Shown piece by piece: positions 19,368 to 29,014 of a stretch of DNA of 64,000 nt. The position numbers were made by a program, and so were the translations under genes. Source of the DNA: Symbiodinium natans. Taxonomy: Eukaryota > Sar > Dinophyceae > Suessiales > Symbiodiniaceae. The stretch's first letter is position 1; each line of letters begins with the position of its first letter. Under the pieces are notes generated by a model. That model was not told the origin of the DNA, made no database searches, and was given only the letters and a program-made list of their open reading frames with translations. The stretch spans positions 650,107 to 714,106 of the forward strand of contig CAJNDS010000868.1 in NCBI GenBank assembly GCA_905221605.1. Reading direction: 5' to 3'.

Positions 19368-19421
19368 TAGGGTTTGGGGTTTGGGGTTTAGGGTTTAGGG
19401 TTTAGGGTTCAGGGTTTGGGG
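19368..19421 (+). repeat. Telomere-type array, TTTAGGG strand, with variants
   Basis: TTTAGGG units mixed with TTTGGGG and TTCAGGG; the sequence then decays into a G/T-rich run to about 19460. Confidence 0.85.
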
Positions 19422-19767
19422 TGTGGGGGGGTGTGGGGTGTGGGGGTGTGGGGTGCAGGGTTCGGGACGGGTTGGAGGGACATTTGGGATCTCCCAGCAA
19501 AGGGATGTAGGGTTTAGGGTTTCGGGCTGGGACTTAGAGAAGGCCCTTCATCCCCTTTTTGGGGGCTTAGGTTCCCTCATATGCCATTTAAGCCAAAAAG
19601 GAGCGCCCTTTTGTATTCCTAGGCTACTCTTGGGTTTGGTGGGGTGCAGAATCTGGGGAGGGGGGGGGGGGGGGTTCGGCTTACGCGACTCACCAATGGC
19701 AGAGAGTTGCGGGGCTTCGGCCTCGGGGCAGGGCCCTGAACCAGTATCACAGCATGTGGCAGCCCCC

Positions 19768-19892
19768 GAAACCCTAAACCCCAAACTCCAAAACCCTAAA
19801 CCCTAAACACGAAACCCTCTTCCCTTTAAACCCTAAAAACCCAAAACCCTAAAAACCCAAAACCCTAAACCTTAAACCCTAAACCCTAAACC
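19768..19892 (-). repeat. Telomere-type array, CCCTAAA strand, degenerate
   Basis: CCCTAAA with CCCCAAA, CCCTAAAAA and CACGAAA variants. It is followed by a 77-base GC-rich island and then a TTTAGGG array at 19970-20028. Confidence 0.85.
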
Positions 19893-19969
19893 GCTGAGCC
19901 CTCCTGAACATCTCGGTCAGGTCCACAGTGAAGCGCCGCAGCTTGGAGGCTTTTAGCTGGTGACCTTGG
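19893..19969. other. Exon-sized island flanked by inverted telomere-type arrays
   Basis: The island has an open frame on the minus strand reading KLRRFTVDLTEMFRRAQ, which looks protein-like, and less convincing frames on the plus strand. It may be an exon, possibly of a minus-strand gene; the direction is not settled. Confidence 0.25.
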
Positions 19970-20028
19970 GGGTTTAGGGTTTAGGGTTTAGGGTTTAGGG
20001 CTTAGGGCTTCGGGTTTAGGGTTTAGGG
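19970..20028 (+). repeat. Telomere-type array, TTTAGGG strand
   Basis: About eight units, with CTTAGGG and TTCGGG variants in the middle. Confidence 0.9.
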
Positions 20029-20119
20029 CCCGGATGGGGGGTGCGGTGGGTTGTTGCCAGAAACTGTGGCCCTGTATAGGTGCTTCTTTATGCAAGAAGG
20101 ATCGGAACAATGCCCCTCT

Positions 20120-20149
20120 CTAAACCCTAAACCCTAAACCCGAAACCCT
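20120..20149 (-). repeat. Short telomere-type array, CCCTAAA strand
   Basis: Four units about 345 bases upstream of the exonuclease gene start. Confidence 0.85.
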
Positions 20150-20493
20150 TGGGCTTAGATTGTAGATTCCGGTTGTTGGCTGTCCGCGAGGTTGTCTGGT
20201 TGTCTATAGCTTCAGGGTGGCAATGTAGGCTTTGGATCTGTTTCGTGTGGCTAAGGTATCAACGCCTGGCTCCCGCTGCATCTTGATGGCAACGGGGTCA
20301 TGCGGCATGCGTAAATGCACTTGTTACTGGCACCAGTCGGAAGATGTTTATAGGCTCGAGTCTATCCGTCCCGCGACTCTCGGAAAGGTTGAACCAGTTG
20401 AGCTCAAATCGCAGCTTCTCCAAGTGCTAGCCGCTAGTCTCGACATGCTCTTTCGGCTCAGAGCTATAATAAGGGTGTGCGAGCGTCTTAGAG

Positions 20494-22467
20494 ATGAGGC
20501 AGCAAGAGGCCGCCAGCCAGATGACCGAGAAGAGATATGCCTTGATTGAGGTAGAGGTCACTCAAATGAGCGGCGAAGCCCTCGCCAGCCTCTCCCTTCG
20601 CGGCACCTGTGTCATCAGAGATGTTAAGCTGAAGCTGGAGAGACAGCAGGGCATCCCACACCAGCAGGCGCAGCTGGTTGTTCCAGGTGCCTTCAACAAG
20701 CTGGAGGATCACAAGACCATCGCAGACTGTGGCGTGAGCGGCGGGAAGCTTCTGCTGATCCTGGTCCGAAACTCGGGCTTTCTGCCATCAAAACGCTTCG
20801 ATGGCTCCTTGGAAGGCTACGTCTTCAAGCTTGGAGACCAGGGACTGGGCTATTACATTGATTCCATGCAGCGAGCAGCTCTCACAGCAGAGCACAGCCA
20901 GCCAGCCACCGCCAGGGAGGTGCAGTGTGACCGTCTCTCCGCTTCACAAACTGCTTGGCCTAGCAGCATGAGCTCTGCGAACGAGGTGATGTTTCACGAC
21001 GGCCCGCGCTTCGTGCTCGATGCGACCACGGCGCGCCAGCCACGGCAGCTGGCGGCACATGAACTCGAATTCCAGAGTCAGCTGGAGGCTGGTGGCCGCC
21101 TACTTGGCTTGGACATGGAATGGGAGCCCGACCGCTACAAAGGCCAGGACAACAAGGTCGCACTTGTTCAGATTGCTTTGGGCGGCGCCGTCTGGCTAGT
21201 GAGAACTTGTCAGATTCGACTCCCGGACTTCGTGCGGCGTGCGCTCGTGGACAGCTCAGTGATCAAAGGCGTCGCTTGCTTTGACGCTGCTGACCGTGAG
21301 AAGCTGAAGGCATCTTTCGGAATCCAGATTCCGAAGAATCCCGAGGCTGCGGGCTATGTGGACATCAGCTTGCTTGCCAAGGAGTGCAGTTTTCCTGGCT
21401 TCGGGGTCAAGAAGCTCTGCGATCGCTACGGGCTCCGCATCGAAAAGAATGTGAAGACCAGCTGCTCAAAGTGGGCAGCGGCCACATTGTCAGAAGCACA
21501 GGTGCAGTACGCCTGCGATGACGCCTACTTCACACTGCTGCTTCTGGGAAAGTTGCTGCAAGAAGGGTCGGTTCGGAAATCTGAGCTGCGCAGTCGGGCA
21601 AGGGCAGCCTGTGGCTCTGTACTCCCCACTGCGTGCCACAGCCTAGGCAGGAAGGACATGTCGAAGGAGTATGCCTTGCTTAAGGCCTTCCTGGAAGAGC
21701 TTTGTGAGGCCACCGCACGAGCCTGCAAGTGCAACGGCGAGGCCAAGATCCCGCTGAGCCAGTTGGGAGGCCTCCTTGACTCGGCTGGCACGGCATTCGT
21801 CAAGCGCGCGCAAATGCTGAATGTCTCCCTTTCCAAGAAGTTCCTCAAGGAGCAGCATCAGCTCTTCGTGATGAGCTCAAACGGGGGTGGGGATTTCGTG
21901 CGAGCGCGCTCTGCTGCTGAGAGAGCTCCTTTCAAGCAGGAGGAGCTCTCGCTGCCGTGGGCATCATCGCCAAAGATGTCCTTGCAGACTTGGTTGGCCC
22001 TTCAGCTTCAGCCTCCCATGGATCCGGTGGAGCTCTCAGGTCGACTCTGCCTTTTGGCCCGGGCACTCGACTCGGAGGGTGACTCAGCAGCAGCGGTTGA
22101 GCTCCGCGCACTTGCAAGCGAGGGGGTCCCATCGCAAGGATGCGCAGATGGCACTGCAAGCTCAAGCGACGAGCAGAAAACAACAGTGCCACCGCGTAAG
22201 GCCTTCGACCCCAAGACAACGGTGGTGGTCCGCGGCATCCCCAAGGATTGGACCCAGGAGGCTTTCAGGACCACCATGGAGCTCCAGTTTGGCTCGGTCA
22301 GCGAACTCCTCATGCCGAAAGACAAGGGAGGGCGGCACCGAGGCTTGGCCTTCGTCTCATTCCAACACCCTGCAGTGGCGGAGCAGATTCTGCAGAGCTC
22401 GCATGCTGCTGACGCATTGCGAGATGACGCTCAATTGACGTTCGATGCCTATATTCCCAGAGCGTAG
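20494..22467 (+). CDS. Ubiquitin-like / WRN-type 3'-5' exonuclease / RRM fusion protein, intronless
   Basis: The 657-residue protein starts at ATG 20494, 24 bases after an in-frame TAA; a TTAG just upstream could be a trans-splice acceptor. Residues about 27-91 resemble a ubiquitin-like domain. A DEDDy exonuclease of the WRN/RNase D family covers about 195-355: Exo I is D207 and E209 in LGLDMEWEP, Exo II is D267 in DREKL, and Exo III is Y339 and D343 in YACDD. All four acidic residues and the Tyr are present, so it should be active on DNA or RNA 3' ends. A C-terminal RRM (about 574-655) has RNP2 TVVVRGIP and RNP1 RGLAFVSF. The middle (360-570) is helical and unassigned. RRM plus exonuclease favours an RNA substrate, but DNA repair or telomere processing cannot be excluded. 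It has no intron, unlike the islands downstream, so a retrocopy origin is possible. Confidence 0.85.
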   Translation: MRQQEAASQMTEKRYALIEVEVTQMSGEALASLSLRGTCVIRDVKLKLERQQGIPHQQAQLVVPGAFNKLEDHKTIADCGVSGGKLLLILVRNSGFLPSKRFDGSLEGYVFKLGDQGLGYYIDSMQRAALTAEHSQPATAREVQCDRLSASQTAWPSSMSSANEVMFHDGPRFVLDATTARQPRQLAAHELEFQSQLEAGGRLLGLDMEWEPDRYKGQDNKVALVQIALGGAVWLVRTCQIRLPDFVRRALVDSSVIKGVACFDAADREKLKASFGIQIPKNPEAAGYVDISLLAKECSFPGFGVKKLCDRYGLRIEKNVKTSCSKWAAATLSEAQVQYACDDAYFTLLLLGKLLQEGSVRKSELRSRARAACGSVLPTACHSLGRKDMSKEYALLKAFLEELCEATARACKCNGEAKIPLSQLGGLLDSAGTAFVKRAQMLNVSLSKKFLKEQHQLFVMSSNGGGDFVRARSAAERAPFKQEELSLPWASSPKMSLQTWLALQLQPPMDPVELSGRLCLLARALDSEGDSAAAVELRALASEGVPSQGCADGTASSSDEQKTTVPPRKAFDPKTTVVVRGIPKDWTQEAFRTTMELQFGSVSELLMPKDKGGRHRGLAFVSFQHPAVAEQILQSSHAADALRDDAQLTFDAYIPRA

Positions 22468-23440
22468 GCTCTGCAGGTGTCGTCTTCGCTGAAGCTCTTT
22501 CTTTGGCCCCATTGGCTTGGCTTTCCGCTGCTCTTGCTGTGCTGTGCGCGCAGCTCTGATCATGTACAGTGTACAGTCGGTTTCCAGCACTGGCTGCCCG
22601 ATGCGGCCCTAGTTCTAGTTGGCTTGGCTTTCTGCTGCACATGCCGCGCTGGGCGCGCAAGTGTGGCATGGACTGGCCAACGACACCCAACGAGTCAGGA
22701 CTCTTGCAGGAACTCTCGTGTCTGCAATTGCGCGCAGGGTCCACGAGGGTCAACTGAACGGTAGGTACTCTGCCCAGATGAAAGTCCGCATGGCTTTTAA
22801 GACTCTTTTAAGACAAAGTGCAGGTACATCAACTCGGCGAACTGGGCGGTTGCCAAGACCTTCGCTCCCTCGGCATTCTCGCTCATTGCCACGCCACGCG
22901 GCTGTCCTCTGCAAACCATCAAGCCTGACCTCCGACGCCCCATAAGTCCTGTAAGTCCTGCGCCACAACATGCTTCTTTTTTCAAGAGTTCGGGGTCTCT
23001 TTGAACTCAGGCAGCTCAACACATCCTTCCAGGCCAGTGATGCTCTGCCACGCGGCCGCGAAAGCCTCCTAAACCTAAATCTCCCCCCTGTAGGGCTGCA
23101 GGGTTGTCGGCTCGAGTTTTCAACACCGAAGTGGACGGTTCAGCTTCAAACATTTTGGGCAACTCTGCAAGAAGAAGGTTTTGCTGGGATGGTTTGAGTC
23201 TATGTCGCAGGATTGGGTTAAAGCCCGACAAACTTGCCTTGGCAGACCCCCACCTCACGAAAGCAGGTTCAACATTCACAATATCAACTCCTTTTCCTTC
23301 ACCGGTTAGGGGAGAATGCTCTTTCCATCCTACAGCAGATCCCCTCGGCCTACAGCCAGATGTCCGGTTTCCGACGGAAATGGTATGGCCTCAAGGGCTT
23401 CGGGTTCGCTAGCTGCTTGATCGGCTTTGCGACTGGGAAT
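22468..23440. other. Downstream region of the exonuclease gene, no confident gene
   Basis: It should hold the 3' UTR. A 20-base direct repeat (TTGGCTTGGCTTTC, then CTGC and an AT-variable part) occurs at 22512 and 22619. The palindromic string TGTACAGTGTACAGT at 22563-22577 recurs at 46739-46753. Several open frames exist but none is convincing. Confidence 0.4.
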
Positions 23441-23444
23441 CGAG

Positions 23445-23572
23445 GTTCTCACTGCATTGCAATCCCACGGGGTGCTTCAGGAAAGTCTGCGCCCGGCTGA
23501 TGTGTTGCGCCGTGGTGGGCTTCTTGGTGCAAGTTTGGATCTCCTAAGGCAGAAGCCCGAGATTGCTACAGG
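23445..23572 (+). CDS. Possible exon, Leu-rich helical segment
   Basis: After ATCGAG the frame reads VLTALQSHGVLQESLRPADV and on to EIATG, then a GTTTGT donor. The amino-acid pattern is protein-like and helical. Acceptor and donor are both weak, and the next island is not in matching phase. Confidence 0.3.
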
Positions 23573-23647
23573 GTTTGTATGGATTGTGGTATATGAGGTT
23601 TCTGAAAATAGTTTTGCGCAGCCAATTGTCGAGTCTATGCTTCACAG

Positions 23648-23736
23648 AGGTTTTGGAAGACCCGACTCTTTTGCTCGACACGCAGGCAACCCCTGACCCT
23701 GAAGCTGCTCCCTCAGCCCCGGAAGTACACCTTAAG
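23648..23736 (+). CDS. Possible exon, acidic/proline-rich segment
   Basis: After TTCACAG the frame reads VLEDPTLLLDTQATPDPEAA and ends HLK before a GTGACC donor. Open for 29 codons with sensible composition. A poly-C run follows in the intron at about 23753-23765. Confidence 0.35.
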
Positions 23737-23794
23737 GTGACCTAATTAAGTACCCCCCCCCCCCCTCAAGTTGTCACCAAAGGGTACAAAGTCT

Positions 23795-23940
23795 TAAGCC
23801 CTAAACGCTAAACCCTAAACCCGAAACCCTAAACCCTAAACCCGAAACCCTAAGCCCTAAGCCCTAAGCCCTAAGCCCTAAACCTTAAACCCTAAACCCT
23901 CAACCCTAAACCCTAAAACCTAAACCCTAAATCCTAAACC
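23795..23940 (-). repeat. Telomere-type array, CCCTAAA strand
   Basis: About 20 units with CCCGAAA, CCCTAAG and ACCTAAA variants. It lies directly before a 90-base GC-rich island (23941-24030). Confidence 0.9.
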
Positions 23941-24030
23941 TCGACTCGTTGAGGCTTCGTGCGTTCCCCGGACACCTGGGAACGCGCCCAGGCCTCCGAG
24001 CGATCGGAGCCACGGCTGCCATGGGCACGG
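23941..24030 (+). other. Exon-sized island between inverted telomere-type arrays
   Basis: GC-rich with no stop in any plus frame, so the frame cannot be chosen. The right edge reads ACGG then GTTTAGGG, which would make a telomeric unit the splice donor. Confidence 0.3.
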
Positions 24031-24102
24031 GTTTAGGGTTTAGGGTTTCGGGTTTAGGGATTAAGGTTTCGGGTTTCGGGTTTAGGGTTTGGGGTTTAGG
24101 GT
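24031..24102 (+). repeat. Telomere-type array, TTTAGGG strand
   Basis: About ten units with TTTCGGG variants, starting at the possible donor of the preceding island; a short CCCTAAA remnant at 24136-24147 lies before the next exon. Confidence 0.9.
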
Positions 24103-24237
24103 GTTAGGAAGCCCTAAAGGTGTTGGGCTTAGGCCTTAAACCCTAAAGCGGTTGAGGCGAGGGTGTTGCAAGCCCCATCATAAGCTTGACTGTAAAAGGT
24201 TTAGGTTTCTTTAACACAACCCCTGAAGCCCCAACAG

Positions 24238-24330
24238 ATGTGGGTCTCGTGTACGACTCGTGCACGGCTCTATCCCGAGGTTCAGATGTACTGCGACATC
24301 CACCGACTGCTGCTGCAGCAACTCGACGAG
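24238..24330 (+). CDS. Exon-like island, 31 codons
   Basis: After AACAG the frame reads MWVSCTTRARLYPEVQMYCD and on to LQQLDE, ending at GAG|GTTGCT. It is open for 93 bases with clean splice-like ends. The ATG is the first codon, which may be chance or a real start. Product unknown. Confidence 0.45.
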
Positions 24331-24363
24331 GTTGCTGGCCGCCCCCGACCGTATGACTGACTC

Positions 24364-24638
24364 TAAAACCCTAAACCCTAAACCCTAAACCCTAAACCCT
24401 AAACCCTAAACCCTAAACCCTAAACCCTAAACCCTAAACCCTAAACCCTAAACCCTAAACCCTAAACCCTAAACCCTAAACCCTAAACCTAACCCTAAAC
24501 CCTAAACCCTAAACCCTAAACCCTAAACCCTAAACCCTAAACCCTAAACCCTAAACCCTAAACCCTAAACCCTAAACCCTAAACCCTAAACCCTAAACCC
24601 TAAACCCTAAACCCTAAACCCTAAACTAAACCCTTAAA
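24364..24638 (-). repeat. Longest telomere-type array in the window, CCCTAAA strand
   Basis: About 38 nearly perfect CCCTAAA units over 275 bases, with one short unit near 24487. Unlike most C-strand arrays it lies just after an exon donor rather than before an acceptor. A run of 18 C follows at 24667-24684. Confidence 0.95.
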
Positions 24639-25280
24639 CAAAGGGGCTCTCAACAGCAGCCCCGAGCCCCCCCCCCCCCCCCCCAAAGGGTCCCAGGCGT
24701 GGAACAAAGCTGCAACAGACCCTACGATTCTGATTTTTGCGGGGGGGAGCCTACATCCCCATAGACCCTACACAGGAAGCCCTACAACTTTCTAGGCCCT
24801 AAACCCTCAACCCCAAACCCCAACCCCTAAACCCTACAACCCCAAACCCTAATGCCCTTCCTCCTTTTTTTCGCAAAAGAACTTCCAAGCCGAGGATGGC
24901 CAAGGACTACCCGGCAATCTCGACCCTTGCAAGGGAGCAGGCCAGCCCGCAGGTCCCCCCCCCATCAATCGGTCCCCCCAAATTGGAGAATTCGGCTCCC
25001 TTTGCTAAAGTACTGGGCCTTTCATGCGCAGGTCCCCCCACTTAGGCCCAAAATAGTTAGGCTCCCTTGTGTTGCAATATGGGCCCTTATGTTTAGGGTA
25101 CCTTGGAAGGGCCTACTTGTTTGGGAAGGTGGGGGGGGGGGGGGGGGCTGGGACCCCTAGTGGTGCCCACATCTCCCTTTCCAATTTAACACTCGGTTCC
25201 CACAGTCTTGCAGCTGGGACTCAAGGCACGTCATTGAAAGTGAAATGACAGTCCTTGCGACTTATCAGCCGTACCATGCA
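24639..25280. other. Intron-like stretch, homopolymer runs
   Basis: It contains a degenerate CCCTAAA array at 24795-24852, poly-C at 24667-24684 and poly-G at 25131-25147, with blocks of GGTCCCCC that faintly resemble the GTTT..CGAAA MITE family. No gene seen. Confidence 0.45.
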
Positions 25281-25289
25281 CACATATCG

Positions 25290-25690
25290 TCGGCAGGCCG
25301 AAGACACTTTGAAAACACAGGGTTCTTGGGACTGTGACTTCCCAGAACGGTCTGCTTCGCAGACGCCTGGGCATCAGCAGACACATGCCAGGCGAAGACA
25401 GCGAAGACACGGCGTGTGAAGACACAGGCAAAGACGTTATGGCGTCCCGACGACGCATGGGCGTCAGAAGCCACTTCACGACAACACTTACCGGGCCAAG
25501 ACATTTCCCGCCGGTGGGGAAGGCACTTCCTACACAGCGAAATGCGGCGTCACAAAGACACTTCCCCATGCAAGACAGGTCCGACGAAGACACCCGGCGT
25601 CGCGACCGCCGCGAAAGACACTTCCCGAAGACAGCTCCGAATAGCTCCGGCGAAGACACGTGGCATTGCCCGAAGAGACATTGAGCCATT
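25290..25690 (+). repeat. AAGACA-rich patch
   Basis: The hexamer AAGACA occurs about 11 times in 400 bases, mostly as GAAGACAC or AAAGACAC, at irregular spacing. Open frames on both strands run through it but look like by-products of the repeat. It resembles the GATAG tagging of the first element, with a different word. Confidence 0.6.
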
Positions 25691-25779
25691 CGAGCGGTGT
25701 CATGTTTGGCCGCTCCATGACATTCCGCTATGGGCTTTTTCGACGGATCAAGGAGCTTGGTGGGGGACTCCGATTTTCC

Positions 25780-26110
25780 ATCCTCATCTGAGCACATGCC
25801 CGTATCTGTACAAGGAGCTTTCTGGGACTCCCATCCTACGTTTGGCACAGCGTCCAAGCCGCGAGCACATGCCTGTCACTGTACAAGGAACTTCCCTGGG
25901 GAGGACCCATGACGACCGCCGCTGGTATGCTATCCCAGTTCATTCGGCTTCTGAGGGACGCAAAAACTCAGCAAGCTCTTTGTATCTACTGCGGCCGCGA
26001 CGATTCGCACAGAGGGGATCGTCGTATAAAGAGAGGATGATCGCTTGGCGTCCACAAAACACGGCAACGATGGCTCGCAAAGAGGGGATAGTCGCGAAGA
26101 CGGGCTGATC
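25780..26110. other. Short duplicated blocks after the AAGACA patch
   Basis: GAGCACATGCC and CTGTACAAGGA recur together at about 25789 and 25862. AGAGGGGAT followed by (C/A)GTCG or AGTCG recurs at about 26013 and 26079. One GATAG is at 26086. No coding sequence is supported. Confidence 0.4.
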
Positions 26111-26388
26111 GCACATGGCGAATATGGGAAAAAGTGTCGTCATCTTGCATTGTCCTTCAAGAGATGGACCCTGGCGCAAGCACGCCAAGCGGCATACTCG
26201 TAAACCTCTGAGCGCAGTATTCAGAAATCAACATATCGCCATACACATTATCACTGATATTACTGGTATTATCAATGCAAGGCCGCTTCTGAATTCTGTG
26301 AGATCACACCACCTTCGCAGTCTAACGCCCAGGCATCCCAGAATCATCCTAAACCCTGAACCGCAAACCCTAAACCCTAAACCCACAG

Positions 26389-26468
26389 CCCGCAAAGCCC
26401 GCAAGACCTGTGGCATGAAGATGAGGTGGAGGGATTCATCACGAGGCCGGAGATGCGGACTCGGAAAG
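26389..26468 (+). CDS. Exon-like island, about 26 codons
   Basis: It follows a short CCCTAAA array (26349-26383) and an ACCCACAG acceptor. One frame reads QSPQDLWHEDEVEGFITRPE and then MRTRK to a GC donor. Composition is protein-like; the product is unknown. Confidence 0.4.
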
Positions 26469-26499
26469 GCCGGATGCTGTGAGACACTGTGGGTCTGAG

Positions 26500-27399
26500 G
26501 GATCTTGGTGCGTATGAGCGGCTAAGGTTAGTTCAGGATTCAGGCTTTGGAGTTGGGTTCTCATATTAGGCTTGGGGGGATGTGCACGCCGGATCAGCCA
26601 TGAAGCCATCACAAGCCAGCTGCAGCTTGAATATTTGAGAATGGAGGAAAAGGGGGCTGCGAGTCTGGCAGAGCACGCTACAAGAGAGCAGCAAAAGGAG
26701 CCCAAGGTAAGTGTGTGTGATCTTGAGCTCACCCTTGCATTTGGAGACACGAAGATCGAAGGAATGATGCTGAGGGATTGAGGGCCCATGCCGTCTGCAC
26801 GTATGAAGGGGCCATGGAAAGTGAGCGAGGGAGGATGACACGGGAATGGGCAGTTCCACGGTCGCGTGCCCCATGCGCGGAAGCTGCGTAGCTAGGCAGG
26901 AAGGCCGAAATCTTACATGATTCAGGAAAGCCTGCTTGACCCCCAGCCATGCATGAATCAAATGAATTGTGACGTACTGCTAGGCATCAACATGTAGTAT
27001 CACGGAGGAGGGGGGGAAGAAGAGAGCGAGGGGAGGGGAGAAGGGGGAGGGGAGGGAGGGGGAGTCCAGTGGGAGTGACAGGAACCTCCGACCTTGGCTT
27101 GCTGATCGTGTACTTGCATCTGGGATGAAGTGTTTGCGCAAATTGACATGGTAGAAGTAAGGAACCGCTGGCTTTCGAACCTTCAGGGCTACGTCACAAC
27201 TGCAGCAGAAGTCTCCTCCACACCCTGATTCCCAAGTTTTTGCAAGTAAGGCTCTGGGTTGAGTCGGGTATCCAAGGAGCTTGGTGGACGACATCCATTG
27301 GTCTGACATCTGGCACGTGTTTGTGCCCGAGATGGTCCGACGGGCCTTTGCCAGGCAGTGGATGCACGGTACATACTTGCGTCGCCCTGAAAAAGAGAA
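26500..27399. other. No confident gene; polypurine tract
   Basis: An A/G-only run, apart from single bases, spans about 27003-27064 and could form triplex DNA. Several short open frames exist without recognisable content. Confidence 0.4.
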
Positions 27400-27500
27400 G
27401 GGGGCTTATAAACGAAGGGACCTCTAATATATAGTCCCCAAATAGTAGGACTCCTTTATAATGAGGACCCCAATAAGGTCCCCCTAATTTCGGAAACCCC
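27400..27500 (+). mobile_element. MITE-like element, family M1
   Basis: It shares the family core ATAGTAGGA(C/T)TCC, CCCCAATAAGGTCCCCCTAA and the right end TTTCGGAAACCCC. The left end is diverged. See the better copy at 59986-60095 for the terminal repeats. Confidence 0.55.
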
Positions 27501-27620
27501 AGACGAACGGAGATGCCAAAACGCATCAGTCATACCTCTTGTAACCATGGGCGGGCCGCAGCGAAATTGCATCTCAGGCTACGGTAACACCTTCATACAG
27601 CTTATACGCGTGCTCGGAGG

Positions 27621-27662
27621 ATGACCGAAGCGTTTCAGCCCGACGAGTGCGATTCCCTCCAG
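27621..27662 (+). CDS. Possible exon, 14 codons
   Basis: The frame reads MTEAFQPDECDSLQ to CAG|GC. A TTTAGGG array starts 12 bases after the donor, and the intron ends with a CCCTAAA array before the next exon at 28074. Confidence 0.35.
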
Positions 27663-27673
27663 GCCCGTGCACG

Positions 27674-27731
27674 GGGTTTAGGGTTGGGGTTTGGGGTTTA
27701 GGATGCTTTGGGGTTTAGGGTTTAGGGTTTA
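27674..27731 (+). repeat. Telomere-type array, TTTAGGG strand
   Basis: Degenerate units with TTGGGG variants, near a donor. Confidence 0.85.
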
Positions 27732-27966
27732 CTTCGGAAAATGCAATGCATTTCGTGTTTGCGGCGTTCCAGGTTGCGGAATTCTCAGGGCTGAGGACTG
27801 ACAAGGCTTGCAGGGTTTAAGGTTCAGGGAGTTCAGGGCGGGCCACAGTAAGCCTCATGTCTTACATGCCCCACAGATCCCGACATGGCTATAGGAGGTC
27901 GTAACTCCAAGTTCATCAGCAGTTAGCCGAGTGTAGCCTGTTGAGTCGAGGTTTGTGGTGTGAGCT

Positions 27967-28058
27967 ACCCTAAACCCTAAACCCTGTTTAAACCCTAAAC
28001 CCTAAACCCTAAACCCTAACCCCTAAACCCTAAACCCTAAACCCTAAACCCTAAACCC
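27967..28058 (-). repeat. Telomere-type array, CCCTAAA strand
   Basis: About twelve units, 15 bases before the acceptor at 28073. Confidence 0.9.
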
Positions 28059-28073
28059 GGGATTCATTGGCAG

Positions 28074-28151
28074 GCCCTTATCACCAGATTTGACACCCTG
28101 GAGCCGGAGCATGGGCGCGCCTCGTGGCATGCAACCTCTGCTAAGTGCGAG
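28074..28151 (+). CDS. Exon-like island, 26 codons
   Basis: After GGCAG the frame reads ALITRFDTLEPEHGRASWHA and ends SAKCE before a GC donor. It is open for exactly 26 codons and is preceded by a CCCTAAA array. Product unknown. Confidence 0.45.
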
Positions 28152-28187
28152 GCTCATGGGTAGAGCTACGAGATGCTGCAAGTATGG

Positions 28188-28301
28188 CTAAACCCTACAC
28201 CCTAAATAAACCCTAAACCTAAACCCTAAACCCTAAACCCTAAACCGCCTAAACCCTAAACCCTAAACCCTAAACCCTAAACCCTAAACCCTAAACCCTG
28301 A
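28188..28301 (-). repeat. Telomere-type array, CCCTAAA strand
   Basis: About 15 units just downstream of an exon donor, so against the usual polarity. Confidence 0.9.
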
Positions 28302-28804
28302 ACCAGAACAAGATAAGAACCTGGCAAAGAAGGGGCCTCTCTGAATCCCCACTTCGAACCTCAGTTGTAACTACCCCATGAACCGTAGCGCACGAAGCGC
28401 TCCCGATCAACCCCTGCAGGGGGTTTAGGGATCTTATCCACCATTCTAGTCCCAGAATAAGTATAATAGAACCCATCCCATTCTAAAAGAGTAGGGCTCC
28501 ACCTTGCAGCAAAGAATGCTCGATCATCAATCCTACGCCCTCAACTGCCTCCGTAGCTCTAAGAGGGCATCGCCTCAAACTGGTTTCTAGTCGGGTAGAG
28601 TTCTCGAGCTGAAAATGCCCAAAAGGCTCCATGATCCAAGAATCCCGCCCACCCCCCCCCCCCCCAAGGCTAGTAATTGCTTACGAACCCCGCCAAAAAA
28701 AGAAAGCATCTTCCTTGCAAGGGTAGTGTAGGGATTATTATTTGTTTTTTTGGGGGGGGGGGGGGGGGGGGGAGGGCTCTTAAGCAAATAGCAGAAGGTC
28801 ATGA

Positions 28805-28929
28805 CTTGTTCCCCCCTATTCTAACAGTCTTGAAAAGGGACTATAGTACCCCCCTCCCTGTTGAAGACTGTTAGTATAAGCGGGAACCCTAAACCCTAAA
28901 CCCTGTTCGTGCAAGGGGGAACATCCCAG
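28805..28929 (+). mobile_element. MITE-like element, family M3, interrupted by a telomeric stretch
   Basis: TGTTCCCC..CTAACAGTC at the left and GACTGTTAGTATAAG at the right match the intact copy at 61044-61144. About 30 bases carrying CCCTAAA units (28885-28913) sit between the inner and outer right-hand repeats. The outer end GGGGGAACATCCCAG supplies the AG before the exon at 28930. Confidence 0.55.
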
Positions 28930-29014
28930 GTCATTGCCTTCTTCCTGGTCTTTACTTCCATCGTCTCCAAAGCCCCGCCACACGAAACAGGGCTGCTTGG
29001 CGTTCCTGGACTGG
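28930..29014 (+). CDS. Exon-like island, hydrophobic segment
   Basis: After CATCCCAG the frame reads VIAFFLVFTSIVSKAPPHET and on to GVPGL, with a possible GC donor right where a TTTAGGG array begins. The first 13 residues could be part of a membrane helix. Confidence 0.4.

Larger units (their letters stand above)
27663..28073 (+). other. Putative intron with TTTAGGG start and CCCTAAA end
   Basis: A 411-base interval begins GC, has TTTAGGG repeats at 27674-27731 and CCCTAAA repeats at 27967-28058, and ends in GGCAG. The two arrays are complementary and could form a stem in RNA. Confidence 0.45.

Noticed and set aside
20232-20549. Separate gene overlapping the exonuclease start
   Set aside because: It opens with TTG, has no recognisable content and overlaps the better-supported ATG frame; probably 5' leader.
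24364-24638. A real chromosome end
   Set aside because: Complex sequence and genes continue on both sides.
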